Source: Pseudonocardia terrae (GTDB taxonomy: Bacteria > Actinomycetota > Actinomycetes > Mycobacteriales > Pseudonocardiaceae). From it: a stretch of DNA of 64,000 nucleotides. The position numbers and the translations under genes are program-made. Below the pieces are notes generated by a model. It did not search any database. It was not told the DNA's origin and saw only the letters and a list, made by a program, of their open reading frames with translations. The stretch is taken from assembly GCF_021343995.1 (NCBI RefSeq), contig NZ_JAJTTE010000001.1, positions 186,001-250,000 of the forward strand. Direction: 5' to 3'. Numbering within the stretch: the first letter of the stretch is position 1; each line of letters begins with the position of its first letter. This document shows, in pieces, positions 30,270 through 44,092 of the stretch.

Positions 30270-31040
30270 CTACGCGAACTGCGCCTGGACCAGCAACGCG
30301 ACGGCGGTCGCCGCGGCCAGGCCCAGGACGGCGGGGCGGGTCCAGCCCCGATCCAGGAGCCGGCGCAGCGGGTTCGACAGCAGGAACCCGGCGGCCATGA
30401 ACGGGATCAGCACCACACCCTGGAGCAGGTGCGCCCCGTCGACCTGGCCGCCGGCGGCGAGCACGCCCAGGGACAGCAGCGTGCCGAGCCCGAAGTAGGC
30501 ACCGAGGGTGGCGCGGACCGTCGCGCCGTTCTCGTTCTGGTACAGCAGCGCGACCGGCGGCCCGCCGATCCCGGCCGCCGTGCCGGACACCCCGCTGACC
30601 GCCCCGGCGACCAGCAGCGCGGGCCGGGTCGGGCGCAGGTGCAGTCGCACCAGCGACGCGGCCACGCACAGCAGCACCGCCACGGCCACGAACGTCGCGA
30701 ACTCCCGGTACGGCAGCAGGGCGACGACCGTGGCGCCGAGCACCGCGCCGGGAAGCCGCCCGGTCAGCGCCCACCCCACGCCCCGCCAGTCGGCGTCGCG
30801 CCACTCCCGGACCAGCGCGAGGACGGCGTGCGCGCCCGCGACGACGATCAGCGGGACCGGGACGTACTGCGGGTCCAGCAGCGCCAGCAGCGGCGCCGCC
30901 ACGAGCGCGATCCCGAACCCGACCGTTCCCTGCACCACCGCGCCGACCACCACCACGAGCCCGGCCCACAGCACCACCACGGGCTCACCGTACGAGCCCC
31001 GTCCCACGCCTTGCGCACCAGACAGGAGAAGACCGGACAT
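30270..31040 (-). CDS. TauE/SafE family membrane permease
   Basis: Putative anion (sulfite/organosulfonate) exporter, 256 residues, with eight hydrophobic segments and the repeated family pattern GxVQGTVGFGxxLVAAP near the N-terminus and SGVSGTAAGIGGPPVALLYQ in the middle. The N-terminal 20 residues are hydrophilic and the true start may be the GTG that begins VVVLWAGLV. It converges on the GH63-like gene. A link to ergothioneine sulfur chemistry is only positional. Confidence 0.85.
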   Translation of the reverse strand: MSGLLLSGAQGVGRGSYGEPVVVLWAGLVVVVGAVVQGTVGFGIALVAAPLLALLDPQYVPVPLIVVAGAHAVLALVREWRDADWRGVGWALTGRLPGAVLGATVVALLPYREFATFVAVAVLLCVAASLVRLHLRPTRPALLVAGAVSGVSGTAAGIGGPPVALLYQNENGATVRATLGAYFGLGTLLSLGVLAAGGQVDGAHLLQGVVLIPFMAAGFLLSNPLRRLLDRGWTRPAVLGLAAATAVALLVQAQFA

Positions 31041-31158
31041 TCAGCGCGGCCACACCGGAGCCCTGGTCCGGAAGGGCGCAATTGCGACGTTCGGCAGAGC
31101 CCCGGTGCGCTCCGACAGGGGAAGATCGGATGGTTGGGGACGGACGCGGGGGGACGCG

Positions 31159-31323
31159 GTGGCGAAGAAGAAGTGCGTGCTGTGCAAGGCGACGGGGCAG
31201 TGCCCCTCCTGCAGGGGTGAGGGGCGGATCGCTCGGAAAGGATTCAGCGTGGGGTACGACGCCTGTCCCACCTGCAAGCGGTCGAAGGTCTGTCCGTCGT
31301 GCAAAGGCACGCGGATGATCTAG
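31159..31323 (+). CDS. 54-residue four-CxxC zinc-binding protein (DnaJ cysteine-rich-like)
   Basis: Tiny basic protein with four CxxC motifs: CVLC, CPSC, CPTC, CPSC, two followed by Gly-rich turns (CRGEGR, CKGTR). This repeats the CxxCxGxG pattern of the DnaJ zinc-binding region, so it probably binds two zinc ions. GTG at 31159 gives MAKKKCVLCKATG; a weak GGGG stretch lies upstream. It is followed at once by a strong terminator, evidence that the gene is expressed as its own unit. Function unknown; chaperone or RNA contact is possible by analogy. Confidence 0.8.
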   Translation: MAKKKCVLCKATGQCPSCRGEGRIARKGFSVGYDACPTCKRSKVCPSCKGTRMI

Positions 31324-31331
31324 ACGACGAA

Positions 31332-31364
31332 GGGCCCCGCACCCGTGAACCGGGTGCGGGGCCC
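31332..31364. terminator. Strong bidirectional terminator between the CxxC gene and acn
   Basis: GGGCCCCGCACCCG (31332-31345) and CGGGTGCGGGGCCC (31351-31364) form a perfect 14-bp stem with a 5-nt loop, 8 nt after one stop codon and 17 nt before the other gene's stop on the opposite strand. Confidence 0.88.
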
Positions 31365-31381
31365 TCGCGTCGGACCGTGGC

Positions 31382-34213
<2,832 letters not shown>

Positions 34214-34320
34214 TGTCGGCTCTCCTCCTGGTGGCGTGGTGGGCGCGTCTTCTCGGGTGTCCCGCGGGAGTCTCGCGCACCGTGGGCTCCACGGCAGGGT
34301 GACCCCCGTCCCGCCCCAAA

Positions 34321-34342
34321 CAGTACGCCTGTCCTATATACG
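34321..34342 (-). promoter_or_regulatory. acn promoter with possible AcnR operator
   Basis: On the minus strand TATAGG (34338-34333) is a likely -10 box. CAGTAC-GCCT-GTCCTA (34321-34336, plus strand) is an imperfect inverted repeat close to the published C. glutamicum AcnR consensus CAGnAC-nnnc-GTACTG (three mismatches by eye). It would overlap the transcription start. The acn 5' leader is then about 110 nt. Confidence 0.5.
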
Positions 34343-34399
34343 GGGTCGAGCCAGGGGGTCGCAGGTCACGGGCGTACCCCGAAACCGGCCGGGAACGCG

Positions 34400-34437
34400 C
34401 GACGGCCCGGCGGCGCGGGTGCGCCGCCGGGCCGTCG
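34400..34437 (-). terminator. Strong hairpin terminator after the Pro-rich membrane protein gene
   Basis: CGACGGCCCGGCGGCGC (34400-34416) and GCGCCGCCGGGCCGTCG (34421-34437) form a perfect 17-bp stem with loop GGGT. It lies 25 nt beyond the stop of the minus-strand gene ending at 34462 and insulates it from the acn promoter. Confidence 0.87.
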
Positions 34438-34461
34438 GGTCGGGCGGTGGTGGGTCGGGCG

Positions 34462-36000
34462 TCAGTTGCCGGCGATCAGGGCGTCGAGATCACCGGGCCG
34501 CAGGGCGCCGAGCAGGTCGGCATAGAGCTGAACGACGGTCTGACCGGGGGCGACGTACCAGGACCCGCCGTCCTCGGTCGTGACCACCTTGACGTTCAGC
34601 ACGGCGGTGGCCAGCCGGGGCGTCAGCTCCTGCAGGGCGGGGGAGGAGCCGACCTGGGCGCCCACGAGCGAGCCGAGCTGATTGGCGCACAGCTGCGGCG
34701 GTGCGCCCTCGACGCCGCTGATCGTCAGGCAGTCCCCGGTGCGGGTCAGGGTGACCTGCGCGCCGGCGCCGTCGTCGACGGTCAGGCTCGCCAGCGACAG
34801 CGCGGTGTGCCCCCGGACGTCGGTCTCGGTGGTCCGCAGGTCGACGATCCTCGCGCCCGTGGGCCGCGCGCCGGCCGCGCCGTCGACGAGGGCGGGTCCG
34901 GCCTCGTGCAAGGCAGCCATCTCGGTGGGATCGGTCAGCTCGATCACGCGGCGGACGTCGGCGTCGAGCGCGGCCTGGACCAGGTCGCGGACGGCGTCCT
35001 GCGCGGAGCCGGCCCCGCGGGCGTCGACCGATGTCGTGGGCCACGGCTCCGCGGCGTCGCGCAGCGCGTAGTCGGCGGCGGTGTAGAGGCCGCTGACGTA
35101 CCACTCGCCGTCGAGCTGCACGGTGGCGATCCGGATCGGCCCACCCTGCTCGCGCACGACCTGTGCGATGTCGATCGTTCGCGGGACCTCCGCGGGTGGC
35201 GTGCCGTTCGGGTAGACCTTCGCCTTGAACGAGTCGGTGAACGGCAGGCTCGCCGGGTCCTGCGTCGTCGTGATCGTGCCGGCGACGAGCTTGGTGATGG
35301 TGACGTTCGGGCGGACCTGCTCGGCGCCCGCCTCGTCGAAGCGCAGCCCGGAGAAGGTCACGGTGTCGAGGCTCGCGTCGGCGCGGGCGTCGGGACGCAG
35401 GACGTCGAGGCGCTGCAGCTCCGTGGTGAGCACCGAGCCGAGGTCGGTGAGGAGCGTGGCCTCGTTCGGGGCGATCCGGGTGTAGACCCTCAGGTAGTCG
35501 CGGCCTTCCAGATCCTCGGCCAGCGCGGTGACCACGCCGTTCGGCGTGCTCGCGCCGCCGCTGCCGCCGAGCAGGGCCCACGCCGCCGCGCCCCCGCCCG
35601 CCAGGAGCGCGACCACCGCGACGATCGCGGTGATCAGCGGCCACCGCCGCTTCTTCGGCGAGGGGGCGCCGTCGCCGCCCCCGTACCCCGGCGGCGGCCC
35701 CCAGGTCGGTGGACCACCCCCGTACGGCGGAGCCGGGTACTGCGGGGTCGGGTACTGCGGGGTCGGGTACTGCTGGGTCGGGTACTGCTGGGTCGGATGG
35801 TGCGGGGTCGGGGCGGGGTGGTCCTGCCGGTACGGGTCGGGCGGTGCGCCCACACTCGGACCCTGGGCCCACTGCCGGTCGGCCCCGTGCCCGCCCGCCG
35901 CCTGGTGGCCCGCCCACTGCTGGTCGGACCGCTGAGGGTCGGGCCACTGCCGGTCCGCGGGGCCCCCGGGGTCCCGTCCGCCGTCGCTCACTGTTCCCAC
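34462..36000 (-). CDS. Membrane-anchored protein with Pro/Gln/Tyr-rich cytoplasmic arm and large extracytoplasmic domain
   Basis: Not recognised beyond its architecture. 512 residues: a disordered N-terminal 110 residues ending in PTQQY/PTPQY pentapeptides encoded by a 15-bp tandem repeat, a basic stop-transfer KKRR, one membrane helix at about 121-144, then a 365-residue domain outside the cell. That domain contains two cysteines (TGDCLTI and QLCANQ) that can form a disulfide, and its beta/alpha pattern may contain two NTF2-like repeats (AVRDLVQAALDADVRRVIEL). Starts at 36000 (GTG) or 35991 (GTG, VSDGG). Divergent from the RipA-like gene, so an envelope role is plausible. Confidence 0.75.
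   Translation of the reverse strand: MGTVSDGGRDPGGPADRQWPDPQRSDQQWAGHQAAGGHGADRQWAQGPSVGAPPDPYRQDHPAPTPHHPTQQYPTQQYPTPQYPTPQYPAPPYGGGPPTWGPPPGYGGGDGAPSPKKRRWPLITAIVAVVALLAGGGAAAWALLGGSGGASTPNGVVTALAEDLEGRDYLRVYTRIAPNEATLLTDLGSVLTTELQRLDVLRPDARADASLDTVTFSGLRFDEAGAEQVRPNVTITKLVAGTITTTQDPASLPFTDSFKAKVYPNGTPPAEVPRTIDIAQVVREQGGPIRIATVQLDGEWYVSGLYTAADYALRDAAEPWPTTSVDARGAGSAQDAVRDLVQAALDADVRRVIELTDPTEMAALHEAGPALVDGAAGARPTGARIVDLRTTETDVRGHTALSLASLTVDDGAGAQVTLTRTGDCLTISGVEGAPPQLCANQLGSLVGAQVGSSPALQELTPRLATAVLNVKVVTTEDGGSWYVAPGQTVVQLYADLLGALRPGDLDALIAGN
35737..35811 (-). repeat. 15-bp tandem repeat encoding PTxQY units
   Basis: Five units: GTACTGCGGGGTCGG twice, GTACTGCTGGGTCGG twice, then ATGGTGCGGGGTCGG. 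In the minus-strand gene they encode the PTPQY/PTQQY pentapeptides, a pattern common in cytoplasmic arms of actinobacterial membrane proteins. Confidence 0.85.
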
Positions 36001-36077
36001 CCCTCGTCGGGCACCCGGGACCGGATGCGTCGGGAGGGATCATGGTGGACCCGCCGCTGCCCGAACAGGGTGGAAGT

Positions 36078-36199
36078 ACCGAGATGCACTGCGTCTCTCG
36101 GTCCAGCGAGGAGGACTGCCTGCCCGGTGCACCATCCTCCGAGTGGAGGAAGTTGCCGCGGTGTACCGGCGTGGCGACCCGCCGTGACGACACGCCGGT
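36078..36199 (+). promoter_or_regulatory. Structured 5' leader of the RipA-like gene (three hairpins)
   Basis: Three successive hairpins: ACCGAGA/TCTCGGT (36078-36102), TCCTCC-GAGT-GGAGGA (36135-36150) and ACCGGCGTG/CACGCCGGT (36165-36199). The gene starts at 36245 after GGGGGGAG. Peptidoglycan hydrolase genes of actinobacteria are often under c-di-AMP (ydaO) riboswitches, but I do not find the conserved GACAGCTAACC-type core, so identity is open. The rest of the 244-bp gap shows nothing else. Confidence 0.4.
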
Positions 36200-36244
36200 G
36201 CCAAGGTGCCGACGATCCAGTCGATCAGCGGTGGGGGGAGAGCG

Positions 36245-37570
36245 GTGCGGATCGCGCGGGCGCTGCTGCTGGTCCTGCTCGTCACGCTGCTCACCGTGAC
36301 CTCCGTGGCGACCGCCGGTGCCGCGCCCGACCCGACCCCGCCGCCGAACCCGAGCAACGAGGATCTCCAGCACAGCCGCGACGCGGTGAACGGTCGGGCC
36401 GCCGACGTCGCCCGGCTCACGCAGCGGCTCTCCGAGCTCCAGGCGGAGGCCGACGACCTGCAGATCCAGGTCGCCGAGCAGCACGAGTCCGCCAACCAGG
36501 CGCTCGACGTCCTGACCGGCGCCCAGGCCGAGGCCGACGCCGCGGCCGCGCGGGCCGACTCGGCCCGGGCCCAGACCCTGACCGCCGGCAAGGCCGTCGA
36601 CGCCGCCCGCACCCGGCTCGACGACTTCGTCGCCGGCACCTACTCGCAAGGCCTCGACCTCGGGCCGATCGGACTGCTCACCACCGCGACCGGGCCGCAG
36701 GACCTCGTCGACCGGGCGCAGCTCACCGACGCCCTCGCCCAGCAGCAGGCCGCCGCCCTCGACGGCCTCGAGCGCGCCCGCGTCCAACAGGCCAACGCGG
36801 ACTCCACCGCGCGGAAGGCGCAGGAGGAGGCCGAGCAGCGGCGGCAGGCGGCCGCCGACGCGAAGACCGCCGCGGACCAGGCCCTGGCCGGGGCCCAGCA
36901 GGCCGCGAACGAACAGGCACAGCGGCTGCACGCGGTCTCGGGCGAGCAGGCGCAGGTCCAGGCCCAGCTCGACGCCGCGGAGAACGCCGACGCCGGACTG
37001 CGCGCACAGCGGCAGCGGTTCCAGGACTGGCAGCGCGCGCAGGAGGAGGCCGAGGCCGCCCGGCAGCGCGCGGCGCGCGAGGAGGCCGCGCGGCGCGCGG
37101 GCTCGTCGGCGTCGGCGGCCCCGCCCACGACGCGTCGCACCGGGTCCGGTGCGGTGCAGACCGTGATCGACCGGGCGATGTCGCAGCTCGGCGTGACCTA
37201 CGCCTGGGGCGGCGGCACGGCCCGGGGCCCGTCGCTCGGCATCCGCGACGGGGGCGTCGCCGACGCCTTCGGCGACTACCGCAAGGTCGGCTTCGACTGC
37301 TCGGGCCTGATGCTCTACGCCTTCGCCGGCGTCGGCGTGCAGCTGCCGCGCTACAGCGGCAACCAGCACGCCTACGGCGACCAGGTCCCGCTCGCGCAGA
37401 TGCAGCCCGGGGACATGCTGTCGTGGGCCCGCAACGGCCGCGTCTACCACATCGCCCTCTACATCGGGAACGGGAAGATGATCGAGGCCCCGTACTCCGG
37501 CGCGTCCGTGCGGATCTCTCCCGTGCGATACTCGGGCGGTCTCATGCCGACCGTCTCCCGGGTGATCTAG
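36245..37570 (+). CDS. ripA: RipA-like NlpC/P60 peptidoglycan endopeptidase
   Basis: Secreted cell-wall hydrolase cutting stem peptides, needed for daughter-cell separation in mycobacteria. 441 residues: signal peptide (RIARALLLVLLV, cleavage near TAGAAP, about residue 29), a long coiled coil at about 40-290 rich in Ala/Gln/Glu, and a C-terminal NlpC/P60 domain from about 305. The catalytic triad fits RipA spacing: Cys352 (FDCSGL), His402 (YHIALY), Glu414 (MIEAPY). I chose GTG 36245 for its GGGGGGAG site and intact signal peptide; GTG 36206 would add 13 residues before the signal. Position matches Rv1477; the second paralogue RipB is absent here. Confidence 0.92.
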   Translation: MRIARALLLVLLVTLLTVTSVATAGAAPDPTPPPNPSNEDLQHSRDAVNGRAADVARLTQRLSELQAEADDLQIQVAEQHESANQALDVLTGAQAEADAAAARADSARAQTLTAGKAVDAARTRLDDFVAGTYSQGLDLGPIGLLTTATGPQDLVDRAQLTDALAQQQAAALDGLERARVQQANADSTARKAQEEAEQRRQAAADAKTAADQALAGAQQAANEQAQRLHAVSGEQAQVQAQLDAAENADAGLRAQRQRFQDWQRAQEEAEAARQRAAREEAARRAGSSASAAPPTTRRTGSGAVQTVIDRAMSQLGVTYAWGGGTARGPSLGIRDGGVADAFGDYRKVGFDCSGLMLYAFAGVGVQLPRYSGNQHAYGDQVPLAQMQPGDMLSWARNGRVYHIALYIGNGKMIEAPYSGASVRISPVRYSGGLMPTVSRVI

Positions 37571-37693
37571 CGCCCTCGCCGGCGCACCACCTTTCTCTCA
37601 CGTCGGACACAGCCGACGCACAGGAATTCCGCTCCGTCCGTCTGATTGCGCGGGAACAGTCCCTTTCCGGTCACTTCACGACCGCTGTCGGAA

Positions 37694-37740
37694 GAATGCA
37701 TTCGACCGATGTCCGAGCTGGCGGATTCCTGCCGGAATGC
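37694..37740 (+). promoter_or_regulatory. Two GAATGC boxes upstream of the small Cys/His gene
   Basis: The perfect palindrome GAATGCATTC (37694-37703) is followed by GAATGCATGG starting at 37735, 41 bp or about four helical turns on. The 282-bp gap around them is clearly richer in A/T than its neighbours. Looks like a regulator-binding region; the regulator is unknown. Confidence 0.35.
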
Positions 37741-37852
37741 ATGGGCCGTTCGAGTGATGACCGGCGGGAGTGGAAACGCGAGCGGGGGTATGCCGATATT
37801 CCCGACGGCGATCCCGAACCGGGGTCCCGTTCCCCACAAGAAAGGCAAAGAG

Positions 37853-38008
37853 ATGTCTGCTCCGTGCGGCCACTGGGCCCCCAAGAAGCCGGTCAAGAAG
37901 TGGGAGCCGAAGCCGGAGTGCCACGAGGAGCCGAAGCCGGTCTCCTGGCACCACAAGAAGCACCACGAGGGGCGTCACTGCCCGCCCCCGGCGCACAAGG
38001 GCTGCTGA
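37853..38008 (+). CDS. 51-residue Cys/His/Lys/Pro-rich protein, possible metal binder
   Basis: Not recognised. MSAPCGHWAPKKP is followed by KPECHEEPKP, then WHHKKHHEGRHC and a C-terminal HKGC: four cysteines, eight histidines, ten or more lysines and many prolines in 51 residues. Low complexity, no membrane segment and no signal peptide, so a soluble disordered metal-chelating or polyanion-binding peptide is the best reading. ATG 37853 has AAAGG about 8 nt upstream; the frame stays open further 5' (ATG 37791, TTG 37646), so a longer precursor is possible. A perfect terminator begins 15 nt after the stop, supporting expression. Confidence 0.6.
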   Translation: MSAPCGHWAPKKPVKKWEPKPECHEEPKPVSWHHKKHHEGRHCPPPAHKGC

Positions 38009-38022
38009 CCTAGCAGTGGCAG

Positions 38023-38053
38023 CGGGGCCCGTCGCCCCGAGCGACGGGCCCCG
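38023..38053 (+). terminator. Terminator after the Cys/His-rich gene
   Basis: CGGGGCCCGTCGC (38023-38035) and GCGACGGGCCCCG (38041-38053) form a perfect 13-bp stem with loop CCCGA, 15 nt after the stop codon. Confidence 0.85.
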
Positions 38054-38123
38054 TCCCGGACCGACCGGACCGACCGGGCCCCCGGCGGCCCGGTCGGGAC
38101 CGAACGACCAGCTCAGGAAGGGT

Positions 38124-40214
38124 ATGGGCACGACGAACAGCGAACCGGTGGATCCCGACGACGGGGCCTTGGTCGCGCAGTCCCGACCTGCCCGGCTCCG
38201 GACGGTCGCGGCCCGGTTCTGGCCGGACACCCGGCCCTACCGCGGACGGCTGCTGCTGAGCCTGCTCCTCGCCACGGCGGCCCCGGCGCTCGGCACGGCG
38301 AGCATCTACCTGTTCAAGGTGCTCGTCGACGACGTCCTCACCCCGCACGACTACCGGTTGTTCCCGCTCGTCGCCGGAGCTTATGTCGGCCTGACCCTGC
38401 TCGAGGGCGGAATCAATTTCTGTGACCAGTACCTGTCCACCTGGATCGGCGAGAGGTTCGTCGCGGACCTGCGTACGAAGCTGTACCGCCATCTGCACGG
38501 GCTGTCCCTGAGCTATTTCCAGAACATCCAGCTCGGCGACGTCCTCTCCCGCCTCACGGGCGACGTCGGGTCCATCGAGTCGCTGACGCTCTCGGGCGTC
38601 AACGTGGCGGTCACCTACGCGTTCCAGATCGTCTTCTACGCCACCGCGATGATCCTCGTGAACTGGCAGCTCGCGTTGGCCGCGTTCGTCGCCGCGCCGG
38701 GCTTCCTGCTCCTCGCGCGGACCTTCTCCCGGCGGATCCGCACCGCGTCCCGCGAGCGGCGCCGCCGCGCCGGCTCGCTCACCGCCGTGGCCGAGGAGGC
38801 GCTCGGCAACGTGGCCCTCGTCCAGGCCTACGACCGGCGCGAGCACGAGGTCGCCCGGTTCGAGCGGGAGAACCTGGCCGGTGTGCGGGCGCAGCTGCGG
38901 GCGACCCGTCTCGAAGCGCTGTACGCACCGTTCTCCAGCCTCCTCGAGACCGTCGGCGTCCTCCTCGTCGTGGGGCTGGCGGTGTGGGAGATCGCCCAGA
39001 ACCGGGTCACGCTCGGCGGCCTGCTGGTCTTCGTCGCCTACCTCTCCCAGCTCTACGGACCGGTCAGCGGGTTCGGGAACCTCTGGAACGGGCTCTTCAC
39101 CGCGGCCGCGGGTGCCGAGCGGGTCATCGAGATCCTCGACGAGCGGCCCGCGGTGGAGGAGAGCCCGGTCCCGCGCCGGCACGGCCGCGCGACCGGCGTG
39201 CTCGAGCTGCGCGACGTCGGTTTCACCTACGCCGGCGCGGAGCGCCCGACCCTGTCCGGGCTGCGGGCGGTGCTGGTGCCCGGCACCACGACGGCGGTCG
39301 TCGGGGCGAGCGGCGCCGGCAAGACGACCCTGACCACGCTGCTCCTGCGGTTCCACGACCCCGACCGCGGTGCCGTCCTGCTCGACGGGATCGACCTGCG
39401 CGACCTCGCGCTGGCCGACCTGCGTCGCAACGTCGCCGCCGTGCTCCAGGAGACCCTGGTGTTCGACGGCACGGTGGCCGAGAACATCCGCTACGGCCGG
39501 CCCGACGCCTCGGACGAGGAGGTCGTGGCCGCCGCCGTGGCCGCCGACGTCCACGAGTTCGTCTCGGCCCTCCCGGAGGGCTACGCCACCCGGATCGGGC
39601 AGCGCGGCCGGATGCTGTCGGGCGGCCAGCGCCAGCGCCTGGCCATCGCCCGCGCCATGATCCGCGACGCCCCCGTGCTGCTGCTCGACGAACCGACCAC
39701 CGGGCTCGACGCCGAGTCGACCCGCCGGGTCCTCGGCCCCCTGCGGCGCCTCATGCGGGGGCGGACGACCCTCGTGATCTCGCACGACCTGCTCACCGTG
39801 ACCGACGCGGACCGGATCCTCTTCCTCGACGGGGGCCGCATCACGGCGGCCGGCACCCACGCGGAACTGGTGGCGCACCACGAGCCGTACGCCCGCCTGT
39901 ACCGGTCGCACCGTCCGGACGCGGCGGACGCGGCGGACGCGGCGGACGCGGCGGACGCGGACGCGGCCGCGGCGGCCCCGGCGGAGCCGCCCACCCGCGC
40001 GTTTGCGAGGGTGCCGGTGCGGCCGGGCCGGGTCCGGGCCGCGCTTCCGGCGGCGGGGGACGCGGCGGAGCCCTCGACCGAGCCGATGCGCGTCCGTGAC
40101 GTCGAGTCGACGACCACCCGGCTGGCGCGGGTCGTTCCGCTGCGGCCCCGCCGGCGTCTCCCGCCGGAGCCGGTACGACCCGCTCACGGAGGGTTCACGG
40201 GCCGTCCGATGTGA
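38124..40214 (+). CDS. ABC exporter, fused membrane and ATPase domains
   Basis: MsbA/LmrA-type half-transporter, 696 residues. Six membrane segments lie at about 35-310 after a soluble lead. The ATPase has Walker A GASGAGKTT (about 393), Q-loop VLQETLVFDG, signature LSGGQRQR (about 498), Walker B VLLLDEPTTGLD and the switch His in VISHDLL. The C-terminal about 100 residues are atypical: an (AAD)n run encoded by 9-bp repeats near 39920-39960, then a Pro/Arg-rich basic stretch. ATG 38124 has AGGAAGGG 5 nt upstream. It lies between ripA and moxR, where M. tuberculosis has ripB. Substrate unknown. Confidence 0.9.
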   Translation: MGTTNSEPVDPDDGALVAQSRPARLRTVAARFWPDTRPYRGRLLLSLLLATAAPALGTASIYLFKVLVDDVLTPHDYRLFPLVAGAYVGLTLLEGGINFCDQYLSTWIGERFVADLRTKLYRHLHGLSLSYFQNIQLGDVLSRLTGDVGSIESLTLSGVNVAVTYAFQIVFYATAMILVNWQLALAAFVAAPGFLLLARTFSRRIRTASRERRRRAGSLTAVAEEALGNVALVQAYDRREHEVARFERENLAGVRAQLRATRLEALYAPFSSLLETVGVLLVVGLAVWEIAQNRVTLGGLLVFVAYLSQLYGPVSGFGNLWNGLFTAAAGAERVIEILDERPAVEESPVPRRHGRATGVLELRDVGFTYAGAERPTLSGLRAVLVPGTTTAVVGASGAGKTTLTTLLLRFHDPDRGAVLLDGIDLRDLALADLRRNVAAVLQETLVFDGTVAENIRYGRPDASDEEVVAAAVAADVHEFVSALPEGYATRIGQRGRMLSGGQRQRLAIARAMIRDAPVLLLDEPTTGLDAESTRRVLGPLRRLMRGRTTLVISHDLLTVTDADRILFLDGGRITAAGTHAELVAHHEPYARLYRSHRPDAADAADAADAADADAAAAAPAEPPTRAFARVPVRPGRVRAALPAAGDAAEPSTEPMRVRDVESTTTRLARVVPLRPRRRLPPEPVRPAHGGFTGRPM

Positions 40215-40227
40215 TGGGGAGGTGAGC

Positions 40228-41333
40228 GTGCACCCTTCTCCCGACCCGACGCCGCCCTCCGGGACCCCGGCGGCCCCCGCCGCCACCTCCACGCCGAAGG
40301 ACGACGCCGAGCATCTCGAGCGCGCGGTCTTCGAGATCAAGCGGGTCATCGTCGGGCAGGACCGGCTGGTCGAGCGGATGCTCGTCGGGCTGCTCGCCAG
40401 GGGGCACCTGCTGTTGGAGGGCGTCCCGGGCGTCGCCAAGACGCTGGCCGTGGAGACGGTCGCCAAGGTCGTCGGCGGCTCGTTCGCGCGCCTGCAGTTC
40501 ACCCCCGACCTCGTTCCGTCGGACATCCTCGGCACCCGGATCTACCGGCAGGGCCGCGAGGAGTTCGACGTCGAGCTGGGCCCGGTCGTCGCCAACTTCG
40601 TGCTCGCGGACGAGATCAACCGTGCCCCGGCCAAGGTCCAGTCCGCGATGCTCGAGGTCATGGCCGAGCGGCACCTGTCCATCGGCGGCCGCACCTTCCC
40701 CATGCCCGACCCGTTCCTGGTCCTGGCCACCCAGAACCCGATCGAGAACGAGGGCGTCTACCCGCTGCCCGAGGCGCAGCGGGACCGGTTCCTGTTCAAG
40801 ATCATCGTGGAGTACCCGGGCGTCGAGGAGGAGCGCGAGATCGTCTACCGGATGGGCGCGACGCCCCCCGTGGCCGATCAGGTCATGGAGCCGGCGGAGC
40901 TCGTCCGGCTGCAGGGCGTGGCCTCGCAGGTCTTCGTGCACCACGCGCTCGTCGACTACGTCGTGCGGCTGGTCGTGGCCACCCGCACCCCGGCCGACCA
41001 CGGGCTGCAGGACATCGCCGGCTGGGTCGCCTACGGCGCCTCGCCGCGCGCCACCCTCGGCATCGTCGCGGCCGCCCGGGCGCTCGCGCTGGTCCGCGGG
41101 CGGGACTACGTGCTGCCGCAGGACGTCCTCGACGTCGCGCCGGACGTGCTGCGCCACCGGCTCGTGCTCTCCTACGACGCCGTCGCCGACCAGGTCCCGA
41201 TGGAGCACATCCTGCAGCGCGTGCTGCAGACCGTCCCGCTGCCGCAGGTCACCGCCCGGCCGCAGGCCCAGCCGGCCGCCCCGGCTCCCGCGGCTGCGCC
41301 GGCGGCCGCCTACCCGCCGGCGCCCGGTTCGTC

Positions 41334-41337
<4 letters not shown>
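40228..41337 (+). CDS. moxR: MoxR family AAA+ ATPase
   Basis: Chaperone-like AAA+ ATPase, 369 residues. Walker A GVPGVAKT near 70, Walker B NFVLADEINRAP, sensor 1 LATQNPIENEG and YPLPEAQRDRF are all typical of the MRP/MoxR branch. The N-terminal 25 and the C-terminal 35 residues are Ala/Pro-rich. GTG 40228 has GGGGAGG 5 nt upstream; GTG 40222 would lie in the ribosome site. It forms an operon with the DUF58 and VWA genes by GTGA overlaps, the classical MoxR-DUF58-VWA set thought to mature or activate partner proteins. Matches Rv1479. Confidence 0.93.
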
Positions 41338-44049
<2,712 letters not shown>

Positions 44050-44092
44050 GCTCCACCTCCCCGAACTCCCGAACGACGGCGAAAGGGTCCTG

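Noticed and set aside
15475-31381. Integrative element or genomic island with borders
   Set aside because: No integrase, transposase, tRNA target or direct-repeat att pair was found at either end.
36001-36244. c-di-AMP (ydaO) riboswitch upstream of the RipA-like gene
   Set aside because: Expected from gene context, but the conserved 3' core and the GGGGGAACC-type loop are not found by eye. Kept only as an unassigned structured leader.
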